In this document: piece by piece, positions 7,445-13,804 of the stretch
How the letters are laid out: each line of letters starts with the position of its first letter
Position numbering within the stretch: the first letter of the stretch is position 1
Assembly: GCA_937969105.1 (NCBI GenBank)
Contig: CALBUZ010000146.1
Location: forward strand, 1-13,919
DNA from: an uncultured Collinsella sp.
GTDB lineage: Bacteria; Actinomycetota; Coriobacteriia; Coriobacteriales; Coriobacteriaceae
Length of the DNA: 13,919 bases
Direction: 5' to 3'
The notes under the pieces: generated by a model
Database searches by the model: none
What the model was told of the DNA's origin: nothing
Seen by the model: the letters and a program-made list of their open reading frames with translations, nothing else
Translations under genes and position numbers: made by a program

Positions 7445-7575
7445 AGGGACCCCCTCGTTAGACACCCGCCGATATTGTTCTGCGGACGGTGCGGGCGATG
7501 TCCCATTATCAACCGTTGGCGGCGCGCCTGCGCCTACCCTTACCAAAAAACTCGCCCGTTCACAGAATTGCAAGC

Positions 7576-7602
7576 GGTCAAACCGAAATCCTTGGGTATA
7601 AC
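7576..7602 (+). promoter_or_regulatory. Possible uspA promoter
   Basis: TATAAC at 7597-7602, in the context GGGTATAAC, lies about 90 nt before the uspA start. A GGTCAA at 7576-7581 is roughly 15 nt upstream. The GGGTAT core recalls general-stress sigma-factor -10 elements known in other Gram-positive bacteria, but the upstream box is poor and this could equally be a weak housekeeping promoter. Confidence 0.25.
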
Positions 7603-7692
7603 TGCAACAAGATAAAGTGTCCGGCGGCCAACGCGCCCGCGCCCGCCCGACGCACGAGCCCCGCGCCCGTGCGATAGACCAAGGAGGAAACC

Positions 7693-8130
7693 ATGAACGA
7701 GGGCTATACCAAGGTATTTGTTTCACTCGACGGTACTGAGCAACAGGATTTTGTGCTCGCACGCGCCATCAAGGTCGCCGCGAACAACGGCGCTAAGCTG
7801 ATCATCGGCCACGTTATCGACTCCACCGCGCTCGAGAGCGCCGGTTCCTATCCGGTCGACCTGGTCAACGGCTTGGAGGAGGCCTTTAACAACTCCATCG
7901 CCAAGCAGCTCGAGGAGGCCAAAGCCAATCCCGACATTCCCGAGGTCGAGGTCATGATTCGTACCGGCCGCATTCGTGAGACGCTCAAGGATGAGATGCT
8001 CGACGTGGTCAAGCCCGATCTGGTGCTCTGCGGCGCCCGCGGCCTGTCCTCAATTAAGTACGCGCTCCTGGGCTCGATTTCGACGTTCCTGCTGCGCAAT
8101 ACGGATTGCGACATTTTGGTCGTGAAGTAG
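7693..8130 (+). CDS. Universal stress protein (UspA family, ATP-binding type)
   Basis: A 145-residue single-domain cytoplasmic Usp protein of standard length. It starts with the typical strand and turn (KVFVSLDGTEQQD) and carries the nucleotide motif G-2x-G-9x-G-S: Gly114-Ala-Arg-Gly117, nine residues, then Gly127-Ser128. This marks the ATP-binding subgroup. The C-terminal strand DCDILVVK is characteristic. Usp proteins are dimers produced on growth arrest or stress; their biochemical role is mostly unknown. AAGGAGG (7681-7687) lies 5 nt before the ATG. It is transcribed away from uppP and ends before a long nested hairpin (8144-8236) and a terminator (8278-8308), so it is probably monocistronic. 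Confidence 0.93.
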   Translation: MNEGYTKVFVSLDGTEQQDFVLARAIKVAANNGAKLIIGHVIDSTALESAGSYPVDLVNGLEEAFNNSIAKQLEEAKANPDIPEVEVMIRTGRIRETLKDEMLDVVKPDLVLCGARGLSSIKYALLGSISTFLLRNTDCDILVVK

Positions 8131-8143
8131 CGTTGCTCCCACC

Positions 8144-8236
8144 GGCCGCGGGGCCTGCGGGGTTTCCACGGGCACGTCCTCGCCGCGTTGCGGCTGCGGG
8201 ATGTGCCCTTAGGAAACCCCTCCCGGCCCCGCGGCC
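8144..8236. repeat. Very long nested hairpin 3' of uspA
   Basis: Four successive paired blocks fold one 93-nt structure: GGCCGCGGGGCC (8144-8155) with 8225-8236, GGGGTTTCC (8159-8167) with 8212-8220, GGGCAC (8170-8175) with 8203-8208, and an apical GCCGC/GCGGC stem (8182-8186, 8190-8194). Every block is exactly complementary, with small internal loops between. It starts 13 nt after the uspA stop. There is no T-tract, so it looks like a structured 3' UTR or palindromic repeat rather than the terminator itself. Confidence 0.8.
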
Positions 8237-8277
8237 TTCGCAGCCTTACTTCAGCGAGTTGTCTGATAGAAAAATGG

Positions 8278-8308
8278 CGTGCCTCCCCGCTTCGGGCGGC
8301 ACGGTTTT
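8278..8308. terminator. Bidirectional terminator between uspA and the sensor kinase
   Basis: CGTGCC (8278-8283) pairs with GGCACG (8298-8303), with an inner CCCG/CGGG stem (8286-8289, 8293-8296). On the plus strand GTTTTGTTAT follows. On the minus strand the complement of GATAGAAAAATGG supplies a T5 tract. It therefore suits both converging genes. The T-rich tail runs straight into an AGGAG site at 8314-8318. Confidence 0.75.
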
Positions 8309-8324
8309 GTTATAGGAGATTCAT

Positions 8325-8438
8325 TTGAGCCTCATGGCTATGTTCACGTTCGGGAACATAGCACCAATTGCTTTAGCTAAGTTCACGTTCGGGAACATAG
8401 CCGTCCGCACCGTAAGACGGGCTGACTACTCAAAGTAA
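8325..8438 (+). CDS. Candidate 37-residue small ORF with an internal duplication
   Basis: A TTG start at 8325 is preceded at 6 nt by AGGAG (8314-8318), and the frame runs to TAA at 8436-8438. The peptide contains the block FTFGNIA twice (residues 7-13 and 20-26, period 13), followed by a basic tail (VRTVRRADYSK). The coding repeat coincides with two DNA palindromes. The ORF sits directly behind a terminator hairpin and its last 13 nt overlap the 3' end of the kinase gene on the other strand. No family is recognised and no separate promoter is visible. It may be a translated small protein reached by read-through, or a chance frame across a palindromic repeat. Confidence 0.25.
   Translation: MSLMAMFTFGNIAPIALAKFTFGNIAVRTVRRADYSK
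8337..8401. repeat. Two 26-nt palindromes in tandem (period 39)
   Basis: GCTATGTTC (8337-8345) and GAACATAGC (8354-8362) flank an 8-nt ACGTTCGG loop. The second copy is at 8376-8401, with the left arm GCTAAGTTC differing at one base. The copies share 25 of 26 positions. Lying just beyond the kinase stop, they could form 3' hairpins on its mRNA or be a protein-binding pair. Confidence 0.8.
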
Positions 8439-9469
8439 TGGAACTTGTTGGTCGAAAAAGCGAATGTGACGACGAAGCCTTCGCTGGGCTCGGATGCTGC
8501 GGTGACGTCGATGCCCATCTTGGAGCACAGACGCGCCACCAGGTAGAGGCCGATGCCCGTTGCGCGCTTGGTGGTGCGACCGTTGTCGCCGGTAAAACCC
8601 TTCTCGAACACGCGGGGCAGGTCGGCCGCGCTCACGCCACAGCCGTTGTCCGCGACGGTAAGCTCGATGCGCTCGCTCGCCAGGCCCTCGTCCAGCAACG
8701 CGCCCGAAAACGTGATCTTCGCACCATCCTCACGCGCATATTTAATGCTGTTCTGAATGAGCTGGCCCAGAATAAACTCGAGCCACTTCTCGTCGGTAAA
8801 GACCTCAAAGTCGAGGTTCTCGCACACCGGCGCCACGTGTGCCGCGATGAGCTCACGCGCATTGGCCTTGATTGCGCCCGTCACCAAGGTCTTGAGATCC
8901 CAGCGGCGAATCAGGTAGTCACGCTCCACGACTTCCGAGCGCGCATAGTACAGCGCCTGGTCGATATAGCGCTCCACGCGAGCCAGCTCACGGCCCAGGT
9001 CATCCACGCGCGACAGGTCGTCTTCGCTGCCATCCAGGTTTTCCAAAATCAGGTGAGCCGCCGCCAGGGGCAGCTTGGCCTCGTGGACCCAGCTCTCGAT
9101 ATAGTCGCGATAGTCATCGGTCTGACGCCGGCCTTCGGCAACCTCGTCGCAGGCAGCTTTGCCCACCCGGCGCAAGACCTCGTACTCGAGCTCGCCCTCG
9201 GCATAGGTCGGACATTGCACCATCTCCTGCACCCATGCGGGACTCTCGAGCTCCTCTGCCGCGCGCTCCAACTGACGCAGAAAACGGCGACGGCGAGAGT
9301 ACTCGATCACGATGCCGAGCATACCGAAGATAAAGGACACGCCGACCGCCACGGCCACGATAGAAACGGGTGCGCCGGCGACCGTCAGCACAAAGCAGCT
9401 CAGCAGCACGCCGCACGTCCACACGGCGACGGGAAGCAGCGCGTCTTTAAAGAACTTGGCAAACGACAT
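8426..9469 (-). CDS. Sensor histidine kinase, BceS/GraS-like (intramembrane-sensing type)
   Basis: A 347-residue membrane kinase. Two N-terminal hydrophobic helices (about 9-31 and 34-56) are joined by a turn of only a few residues, so there is almost no extracellular sensor domain, the hallmark of intramembrane-sensing kinases. The phosphorylated His129 lies in YIESWVHEAKLPLAAA, close to the BceS-type H-box. The ATPase domain has the N-box Asn240 (GQLIQNSIKYA), the G1 box ADNGCGV (273-279), the F-box VFEKGFTG and the G2 box TGIGLYLV (304-311). Its ATG follows the response-regulator stop by 9 nt, with an AGGGG ribosome site overlapping that stop, so the two are co-transcribed. Relatives usually respond to cell-wall antibiotics together with a BceAB-type ABC transporter, which is not present here. 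Family call good, stimulus inferred. Confidence 0.9.
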   Translation of the reverse strand: MSFAKFFKDALLPVAVWTCGVLLSCFVLTVAGAPVSIVAVAVGVSFIFGMLGIVIEYSRRRRFLRQLERAAEELESPAWVQEMVQCPTYAEGELEYEVLRRVGKAACDEVAEGRRQTDDYRDYIESWVHEAKLPLAAAHLILENLDGSEDDLSRVDDLGRELARVERYIDQALYYARSEVVERDYLIRRWDLKTLVTGAIKANARELIAAHVAPVCENLDFEVFTDEKWLEFILGQLIQNSIKYAREDGAKITFSGALLDEGLASERIELTVADNGCGVSAADLPRVFEKGFTGDNGRTTKRATGIGLYLVARLCSKMGIDVTAASEPSEGFVVTFAFSTNKFHYFE

Positions 9470-9478
9470 AGCCGGCCC

Positions 9479-10150
9479 CTAGACCGAATAGCCTTGCCCG
9501 CGGTGCGTCGTCAAATACCCCTTGATGCCGATTTTTTCGAGCGTGGTGCGCAGGCGGTTGATGTTGACGGTAAGCGTATTGTCGTCCACGAAGGCATCGG
9601 AGTCCCACAGGTCCTGCATGATGGCCGGACGCGAGACGATCTTGCCCGCGCGACCCAAGAGCAGCGAGAGGATACGCAGCTCGTTTTTGGTGAGCTCGGT
9701 ACTGTCGCCGGTTGCCGTATTGGTGACCATGGAGCGGGCGAGGTCGAGCTCCAGCCCCTTGTGGACGAGCGTGCTGCGCTCGCCTGCCGCCGCGGTACGA
9801 CGCAGCAAGGCATTGATGCGCGCCACGAGCACACGGGCGCTGTAGGGCTTGGGAACAAAGTCGTCCGCGCCGAGCGTCATGGCCATGACCTCGTCGATCT
9901 CGGTCGTGCGCGACGTGAGGACGATGATGGGAACCTCGGATTCGCGGCGAACCTCGTGGCAGATATGCTGGCCGTCCTTGACGGGAAGCGTGAGGTCGAG
10001 CAGCACTAGGTCGGGCGCGGCGGCGAGAATATCGCGCGAAACGTGCTCGAATGATTCGCATGCCTCGACCTCAAAACCCGCACGGGCAAGGATATCGGCA
10101 AGCTCGCGACGAATGGGCTCGTCGTCCTCAACGATATAGATCAGCGCCAT
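9479..10150 (-). CDS. Response regulator, OmpR family, BceR/GraR-like
   Basis: A 223-residue two-domain regulator. The receiver domain (1-120) has the acidic pocket Glu8-Asp9-Asp10, the phospho-acceptor Asp52 (LVLLDLTLP), the conserved Thr79 and Lys101 (KPYS). The C-terminal winged helix (about 128-223) has LTKNELRILSLLL, AFVDDNTLTVNINRLRTTLE and the final GYLTTHRGQGYSV. The FVDDNTLTVNINRLR segment is typical of regulators paired with intramembrane-sensing kinases. It is the first gene of the two-gene operon with the kinase. GGGGGAG lies 8 nt before its ATG. A CATAAT at 10188-10183 on the minus strand is a possible -10 box, without a clear -35. Confidence 0.93.
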   Translation of the reverse strand: MALIYIVEDDEPIRRELADILARAGFEVEACESFEHVSRDILAAAPDLVLLDLTLPVKDGQHICHEVRRESEVPIIVLTSRTTEIDEVMAMTLGADDFVPKPYSARVLVARINALLRRTAAAGERSTLVHKGLELDLARSMVTNTATGDSTELTKNELRILSLLLGRAGKIVSRPAIMQDLWDSDAFVDDNTLTVNINRLRTTLEKIGIKGYLTTHRGQGYSV

Positions 10151-10238
10151 GGATTCCGCTCCCCCTTGGTTGTCTTGCCACCATTATGGCTGCGGAGCCG
10201 CAGGTGCGCGCCTTGCGCGTCACCAAGGTGACAGAACT

Positions 10239-10275
10239 GTTCGCGAGCGGCAGGGGCTTGCCCCTCGCTCGCAAC
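10239..10275. repeat. GC-rich nested hairpin in the regulator/unknown-gene spacer
   Basis: GCGAGCG (10243-10249) pairs with CGCTCGC (10266-10272), continued by GTT/AAC outside and by GGGG (10253-10256) with CCCC (10261-10264) inside, giving a CTTG loop. It lies next to a separate hairpin at 10276-10312. It may contribute to ending transcription before the two-component operon. Confidence 0.5.
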
Positions 10276-10312
10276 GGGCACGGGAATTAAATGAGTTTTT
10301 AATCCCCGTCCC
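10276..10312 (-). terminator. Hairpin after the unknown gene, likely terminator
   Basis: On the minus strand the structure starts 11 nt past the stop codon. GGG/CCC, CGGG/CCCG and ATTAAA/TTTAAT blocks pair (10276-10278, 10281-10284 and 10286-10291 with 10298-10303, 10305-10308 and 10310-10312), with single-base bulges. No T-tract follows on the minus strand, so termination efficiency is uncertain. Confidence 0.45.
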
Positions 10313-10323
10313 AGAAACATCAT

Positions 10324-11055
10324 TTAGCGGCGGGCACGGAGCTTTTCGTAGCCGTCGGCGAAGAAGGCGACCGTGGCGGCGTCGGCCTCCGCGGCGTCCG
10401 TCTCGGTTGCGGGAACCACGCCGTGTTCGTCGCTCACCAGGAACAGGGCACCCTTGAGCTGCGCGGGAATGTCTACGCGCGTGACCGGGATGCCCTTGGT
10501 CTGGGCCAGCTGTTCGATGAGCGTCGCCGTACCGCACAGGCACTCGTCCGCCGGCGCCACAAAGGCAAGCTCGCCGTTGTTGACGGCGGCGAGCAGCTCG
10601 GGCGCCACGCCGGTCTCGTCGGCTTCGGAGCGGGCCTCGGCAGAACGGGCACGCAGCGCCTTGGCCGACGTGTCGGCCAGCGGCTCGTACTCCCCCACCG
10701 TCATGGCGGCATTGCCGTTGACGTCGATCACCAGCATGAGCACGCCGTCGTGCGCGGTGTAATCGCCCTCGGCAAGCGACCACTCAACGTGCTGTTTGGC
10801 CCAGCTGAGCATGTTGTTGGTAAGCGGCTCGCCCTGCACCAGGCGCTCGGACAGCGCACGGATGTGGCGGTTGAGCATGGGCACCTTTTTGTTGGACATG
10901 CGCCAACGACAGATGAGCGCGGGCTTGTCGAGCGTGAACTTCTCGACCGCCTCCTGATTGGCGCAAAAGTCCTCGTACGCACGCTGATCCTCGGCATTGC
11001 CAAACAGCTCGGCATCATCAATCTGAGGCATGGTTGTACCTTTCGTGTTAGTCAT
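10324..11055 (-). CDS. Unrecognised protein, faintly like a class IV aminotransferase
   Basis: A 243-residue soluble protein (235 if translation starts at the second ATG, 11031). No signal peptide or membrane segment is seen. I do not recognise the family with confidence. The segment VPMLNRHIRALSERLVQGEP (residues about 59-78) resembles the region near the N-terminus of class IV aminotransferases where HL-RL motifs occur. The stretch from LAQTKGIPVTRVDI to GALFLVSDEHGVVP (about 181-218) resembles the family's C-terminal part. The protein is shorter than the usual 280-300 residues, and the catalytic lysine context is not evident, so it may be a degenerate or repurposed relative, or unrelated. 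Both ATGs have plausible ribosome sites (AGAGGA; AAAGG). It follows the purH terminator, so it probably has its own promoter or depends on read-through. Confidence 0.75.
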   Translation of the reverse strand: MTNTKGTTMPQIDDAELFGNAEDQRAYEDFCANQEAVEKFTLDKPALICRWRMSNKKVPMLNRHIRALSERLVQGEPLTNNMLSWAKQHVEWSLAEGDYTAHDGVLMLVIDVNGNAAMTVGEYEPLADTSAKALRARSAEARSEADETGVAPELLAAVNNGELAFVAPADECLCGTATLIEQLAQTKGIPVTRVDIPAQLKGALFLVSDEHGVVPATETDAAEADAATVAFFADGYEKLRARR

Positions 11056-11072
11056 TCCGTCCTCTTATACCA

Positions 11073-11107
11073 AAAAGACGGCCCTCCAAACGGAGCAGCC
11101 GTCTTTT
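11073..11107 (-). terminator. Intrinsic terminator of purH
   Basis: AAAAGACGGC (11073-11082) is exactly complementary to GCCGTCTTTT (11098-11107), with an inner CTCC/GGAG stem (11084-11087, 11092-11095) and an AAAC loop. On the minus strand the hairpin ends in a T5 tract. It lies 30 nt past the purH stop and 18 nt before the start of the next gene, which separates the two units. Confidence 0.88.
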
Positions 11108-11136
11108 GCAGAGATTATTTTGTCCCGGGGCGAAAC

Positions 11137-12744
11137 TTAGTGACGGAAATGCCTGGCACCGGTGAAGACCATAGCGATATTGTGTTCGTTGCAGGCCTGG
11201 ATGCTATCGTCGTCGCGCTTGGAGCCGCCGGGCTGAATGATGCAGGTCACACCATGCTCGGCAAGCACGTCGACGTTGTCGCGGAACGGGAAGAATGCGT
11301 CGCTTGCGCAGGCAAAGCCACCCTTCTCCACGCCCTCGCGCTCGCAGAAGTCCTCGGCACGCTCGCAGGCCAGCAGCGCAGAATCCACGCGGTTGGGCTG
11401 ACCCGGGCCCATGCCAATGCCGGCCTTGCCCTTGGAGACCAGGATGGCGTTGGACTTAACGCCCTTGCAGACCTTCCAGGCAAACTCGAGCTCGGCCATC
11501 TCGGCGTCGGTGGGCTTGCGGTCGGTGGGGAACGTAAAGGTCGCGGGATCCTCGGTCACGTGGTCGACCTCCTGCACCAGCATGCCGCCGTCGACGGAGC
11601 GCAGCTCCACCTGGGCGCCGTGGTCCACGCCGCCGGTAGCCAGCACGCGCAGGTTGGGGCGCTTAGCCATGCGCTCGAGCGCCTCGGCAGTGTAGCTCGG
11701 GGCGATGATGACCTCGACGAACTGCTTGTTCTGATCGGCGAAGTGCTCAACCAGATCAAAGGGAACCTCGCGGTTGCAGGCGATGATGCCGCCAAAGGCG
11801 CTCTTGGGATCGCAGGCGAAGGCGCGATCGTAGGCGGCCGTGATGTCCTCGGCAACGGCGGAACCGCAGGGGTTCTGATGCTTGAGGATCACGCAGGCCG
11901 GCTCGTCGAACTCGCGGACCAGGTTCCAGGCGGCGTCGGCATCCAGATAGTTGTTGTAGCTGAGCGGCTTGCCCTGGATCTGCTCGGAGCCCACGAGCGG
12001 GAATTGCGAGCTCGCGGTGTTCTCGCAGCCCTCGGCAAAGCGGTAGACCGTAGCCTTCTGCTGCGGGTTCTCGCCATAGCGCAGGTCGTCGACCTTCTCC
12101 AGCGAAATCTCGAGCTTGGCAGAGGTATCCGCCACGTCGCTTGCCTGGGCGGCAAGCCAACGGGAGATAGCCGTGTCGTAGGCGGCGGTGGTCTGGTAGA
12201 CCTTCACCTGCAGGCGACGACGGGTGGAAAGCGTGGTGCAGCCACCGGTCTCGCGCATCTCGGCCAGGACGGCATCATAGTCGGCCGGGTCGGAGATGAC
12301 GGTAACGCTCGCGGCGTTCTTGGCGGCAGAGCGCAGCATAGAGGGGCCACCGATGTCGATGTGCTCAATGGCATCCGCGAAGGTGACTTCGGGGTTGGCG
12401 ACGGTCTTCTCGAACTCGTACAGGTTGACGACGACCAGGTCAATCAGCTTAATGCCGTGCTGAGCGGCCTCCTGCATGTGCTGCTCGGAATCGCGACGGG
12501 CAAGCAGCGCGCCGTGAACCTTGGGATGCAGCGTCTTGACGCGGCCGTCCATCATCTCGGGATAGCCCGTGAACTCCTCGATGGGGGTTACGGGAACGCC
12601 CGCGTCCTCGATGGCACGAGCCGTGCCGCCCGTAGAGATGATCTCGACGCCAAAGTCGTCAACCAGCGTCCGTGCGAAATCGACGACGCCCGTCTTATCG
12701 GTAACCGAGATCAACGCGCGTGCGATCTTCACATCAGATCCCAT
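11137..12744 (-). CDS. purH: Bifunctional AICAR formyltransferase / IMP cyclohydrolase
   Basis: Catalyses the last two steps of de novo purine synthesis: formylation of AICAR with 10-formyl-tetrahydrofolate, then ring closure to IMP. The 535-residue length is standard. The N-terminal cyclohydrolase domain (about 1-200) shows LISVTDKTGV, STGGT and KTLHPKVHGALLARR (70-84). The C-terminal transformylase domain has KHQNPCG with the catalytic Lys288-His289, DPKSAFGGI (312-320), GMGPGQPNRVDS (444-455), SDAFFPFRD (481-489) and the ending MVFTGARHFRH. The ATG at 12744 has AGGAGG 5 nt upstream. It ends in a strong terminator and is divergent from the GNAT gene. No other pur gene is in the window, so it appears to be transcribed alone. 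Confidence 0.97.
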   Translation of the reverse strand: MGSDVKIARALISVTDKTGVVDFARTLVDDFGVEIISTGGTARAIEDAGVPVTPIEEFTGYPEMMDGRVKTLHPKVHGALLARRDSEQHMQEAAQHGIKLIDLVVVNLYEFEKTVANPEVTFADAIEHIDIGGPSMLRSAAKNAASVTVISDPADYDAVLAEMRETGGCTTLSTRRRLQVKVYQTTAAYDTAISRWLAAQASDVADTSAKLEISLEKVDDLRYGENPQQKATVYRFAEGCENTASSQFPLVGSEQIQGKPLSYNNYLDADAAWNLVREFDEPACVILKHQNPCGSAVAEDITAAYDRAFACDPKSAFGGIIACNREVPFDLVEHFADQNKQFVEVIIAPSYTAEALERMAKRPNLRVLATGGVDHGAQVELRSVDGGMLVQEVDHVTEDPATFTFPTDRKPTDAEMAELEFAWKVCKGVKSNAILVSKGKAGIGMGPGQPNRVDSALLACERAEDFCEREGVEKGGFACASDAFFPFRDNVDVLAEHGVTCIIQPGGSKRDDDSIQACNEHNIAMVFTGARHFRH

Positions 12745-12818
12745 GCAGTCCTCCTGTCTGGTACGCCGCCGTGCTCTGTGAGTCGGTGATACGTCGATCT
12801 GCAGCGCTCGCGCAGCGG

Positions 12819-12840
12819 CATTGAAAATACTGATTCAATG
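12819..12840. promoter_or_regulatory. Dyad upstream of purH, possible operator
   Basis: CATTGAA (12819-12825) and TTCAATG (12834-12840) form a perfect 7-bp dyad with an 8-nt AT-rich spacer, in the 276-nt gap between the divergent purH and GNAT genes. Its size and symmetry suit a dimeric repressor. It does not match the purine-regulator boxes I know. No clear promoter hexamers for purH could be set around it. Confidence 0.3.
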
Positions 12841-12934
12841 TAGCGCATCGAGCGCGACGATGCACCCCGCAACGCACGGCTGTGCAGAAAAAGCTTCGAG
12901 CGGGGGTTGCAGGAGCGCCACTGGGCACGGTGAG

Positions 12935-12962
12935 TTGATGGAACACAGGGGCACCATAATTA
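12935..12962 (+). promoter_or_regulatory. Possible promoter of the GNAT gene
   Basis: TTGATG (12935-12940) and TAATTA (12957-12962) are spaced by 16 nt, with the alternative -10 CATAAT at 12955-12960. The start codon is about 50 nt further on. The match to consensus is only moderate. Confidence 0.3.
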
Positions 12963-13020
12963 GATGCCAATGGCGTGGTAGAACTGTGCTCGATATGCAT
13001 CCGCAATAGAAAGAGGCACC

Positions 13021-13662
13021 ATGGTCTCGCGGGTTCTCTACCGACCGTTTGATACCGAAGATTTCGACGCCATCGCGCTGATCCTGCAGCAGCTTTGGCA
13101 CAACAACTCGGATAACGATGAGTACAACCGCCTCGAAGCCGCGTGCGACCTTGCCTACTGCCTTTCTTCCTCGACGTTTTCGCAGGTTGCCGTAATCGAC
13201 GGTCAGGCGCGCGGCATTGCGCTTGCACGCGCAGGACAGAGCTCCGGCGTCACTATCAACGAACATTGGATGGATACCGAGCGTGCACTGCTGTCGCAGA
13301 TGCGTGAGTTAGAACCCGAGTCGTGCGCCGAGTATCTCTCGTTTGTGCGTGCCACCATTCGAACCAACAACCGCCTGCTCGAGAAAAGCCCACTGCCGCA
13401 TGACAACGAGGTCACGCTGCTCGCCGTCGACTCTGACGTCCACGGCCTGGGCGTGGGATCGGTGCTGCTCGACGCTGCAATCTCGCATCTGTCCTCGTGT
13501 GGGGCGACCAGCGCGCACCTGTACACCGATTCCAACTGCTCGTGGAAGTTCTACGAGCTGCACGGCTTTAAGCGCACTGCCACGCACCGCGCCAACCGCG
13601 AGGAACGCCGCCACGCCATGCCGCGCGAAAGCTTCCTCTACGAGCTGGACCTAACCGTCTAG
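13021..13662 (+). CDS. GNAT-family N-acetyltransferase
   Basis: A 213-residue acetyl-CoA-dependent acetyltransferase. The fold's central motif is at 131-150: strand VTLLAVDSDVHG followed by the pyrophosphate-binding turn GLGVGSVLL, where relatives have R/Q-x-x-G-x-G/A. The second motif, SNCSWKFYELHGFKR (171-185), is the usual C-terminal strand-helix with the Tyr and GF pair. The N-terminal part (1-125) is longer than in minimal GNATs and holds the substrate side, which gives no clue to the acceptor. ATG at 13021 follows AAGAGG (13011-13016) by 4 nt. It is divergent from purH and followed by a non-genic, AT-richer stretch. Family assignment is firm; the substrate is unknown. Confidence 0.88.
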   Translation: MVSRVLYRPFDTEDFDAIALILQQLWHNNSDNDEYNRLEAACDLAYCLSSSTFSQVAVIDGQARGIALARAGQSSGVTINEHWMDTERALLSQMRELEPESCAEYLSFVRATIRTNNRLLEKSPLPHDNEVTLLAVDSDVHGLGVGSVLLDAAISHLSSCGATSAHLYTDSNCSWKFYELHGFKRTATHRANREERRHAMPRESFLYELDLTV

Positions 13663-13677
13663 GCCCAGCAACCACAC

Positions 13678-13725
13678 CTAGTCGTTGGGGACGTTCTTAA
13701 ATGACTAGTCGCTGGGGACAGTCTT
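13678..13725. repeat. Two-copy tandem repeat after the GNAT gene
   Basis: The 21-nt unit at 13678-13698 recurs at 13705-13725 with three differences (period 27). The shared core is CTAGTCG-TGGGGAC--TCTT. The GGGGAC-rich style resembles short repeats mobilised by REP-associated (RAYT/Y1) transposases in other bacteria, but no such gene is in this window. Confidence 0.7.
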
Positions 13726-13759
13726 GATCAAAACGACCGACGAAGCCCTTCTTGAGGTC

Positions 13760-13783
13760 GCTATATAGGGGTTCACATATAGC
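13760..13783. repeat. AT-rich 7-bp dyad
   Basis: GCTATAT (13760-13766) and ATATAGC (13777-13783) are exact complements around a 10-nt spacer. The site could be an operator or a small hairpin. It stands out because the surrounding 250 nt are richer in A and T than the genes. Confidence 0.35.
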
Positions 13784-13804
13784 TGTGGTCAAAAAACATC
13801 AAAT

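Noticed and set aside
7445..7762. Longer N-terminus of uppP starting at 7762
   Set aside because: It would overlap the start of uspA and add a non-family leader; TTG at 7444 has a ribosome site and matches the family N-terminus.
8337..8401. CRISPR-like or LexA-box pair
   Set aside because: Two copies separated by 13 nt are not an array, and the GTTC-8-GAAC order is the inverse of the GAAC-4-GTTC LexA site.
8438..10009. 523-codon plus-strand open frame opposite the two-component genes
   Set aside because: Antisense shadow of a well-supported kinase and regulator; composition is typical of reversed GC-rich codons.
10423..12789. A 788-codon plus-strand open frame opposite purH and the unknown gene
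   Set aside because: It mirrors two clearly conserved minus-strand genes, has no family motifs and low-complexity content. Long antisense frames are expected in GC-rich DNA.
12745..13020. Purine riboswitch upstream of purH
   Set aside because: I could not find the three-way junction core or a downstream expression platform in the 276-nt gap.
13678..13725. CRISPR-like direct repeat
   Set aside because: Only two imperfect copies with a 6-nt gap; no spacers of proper size and no cas genes.
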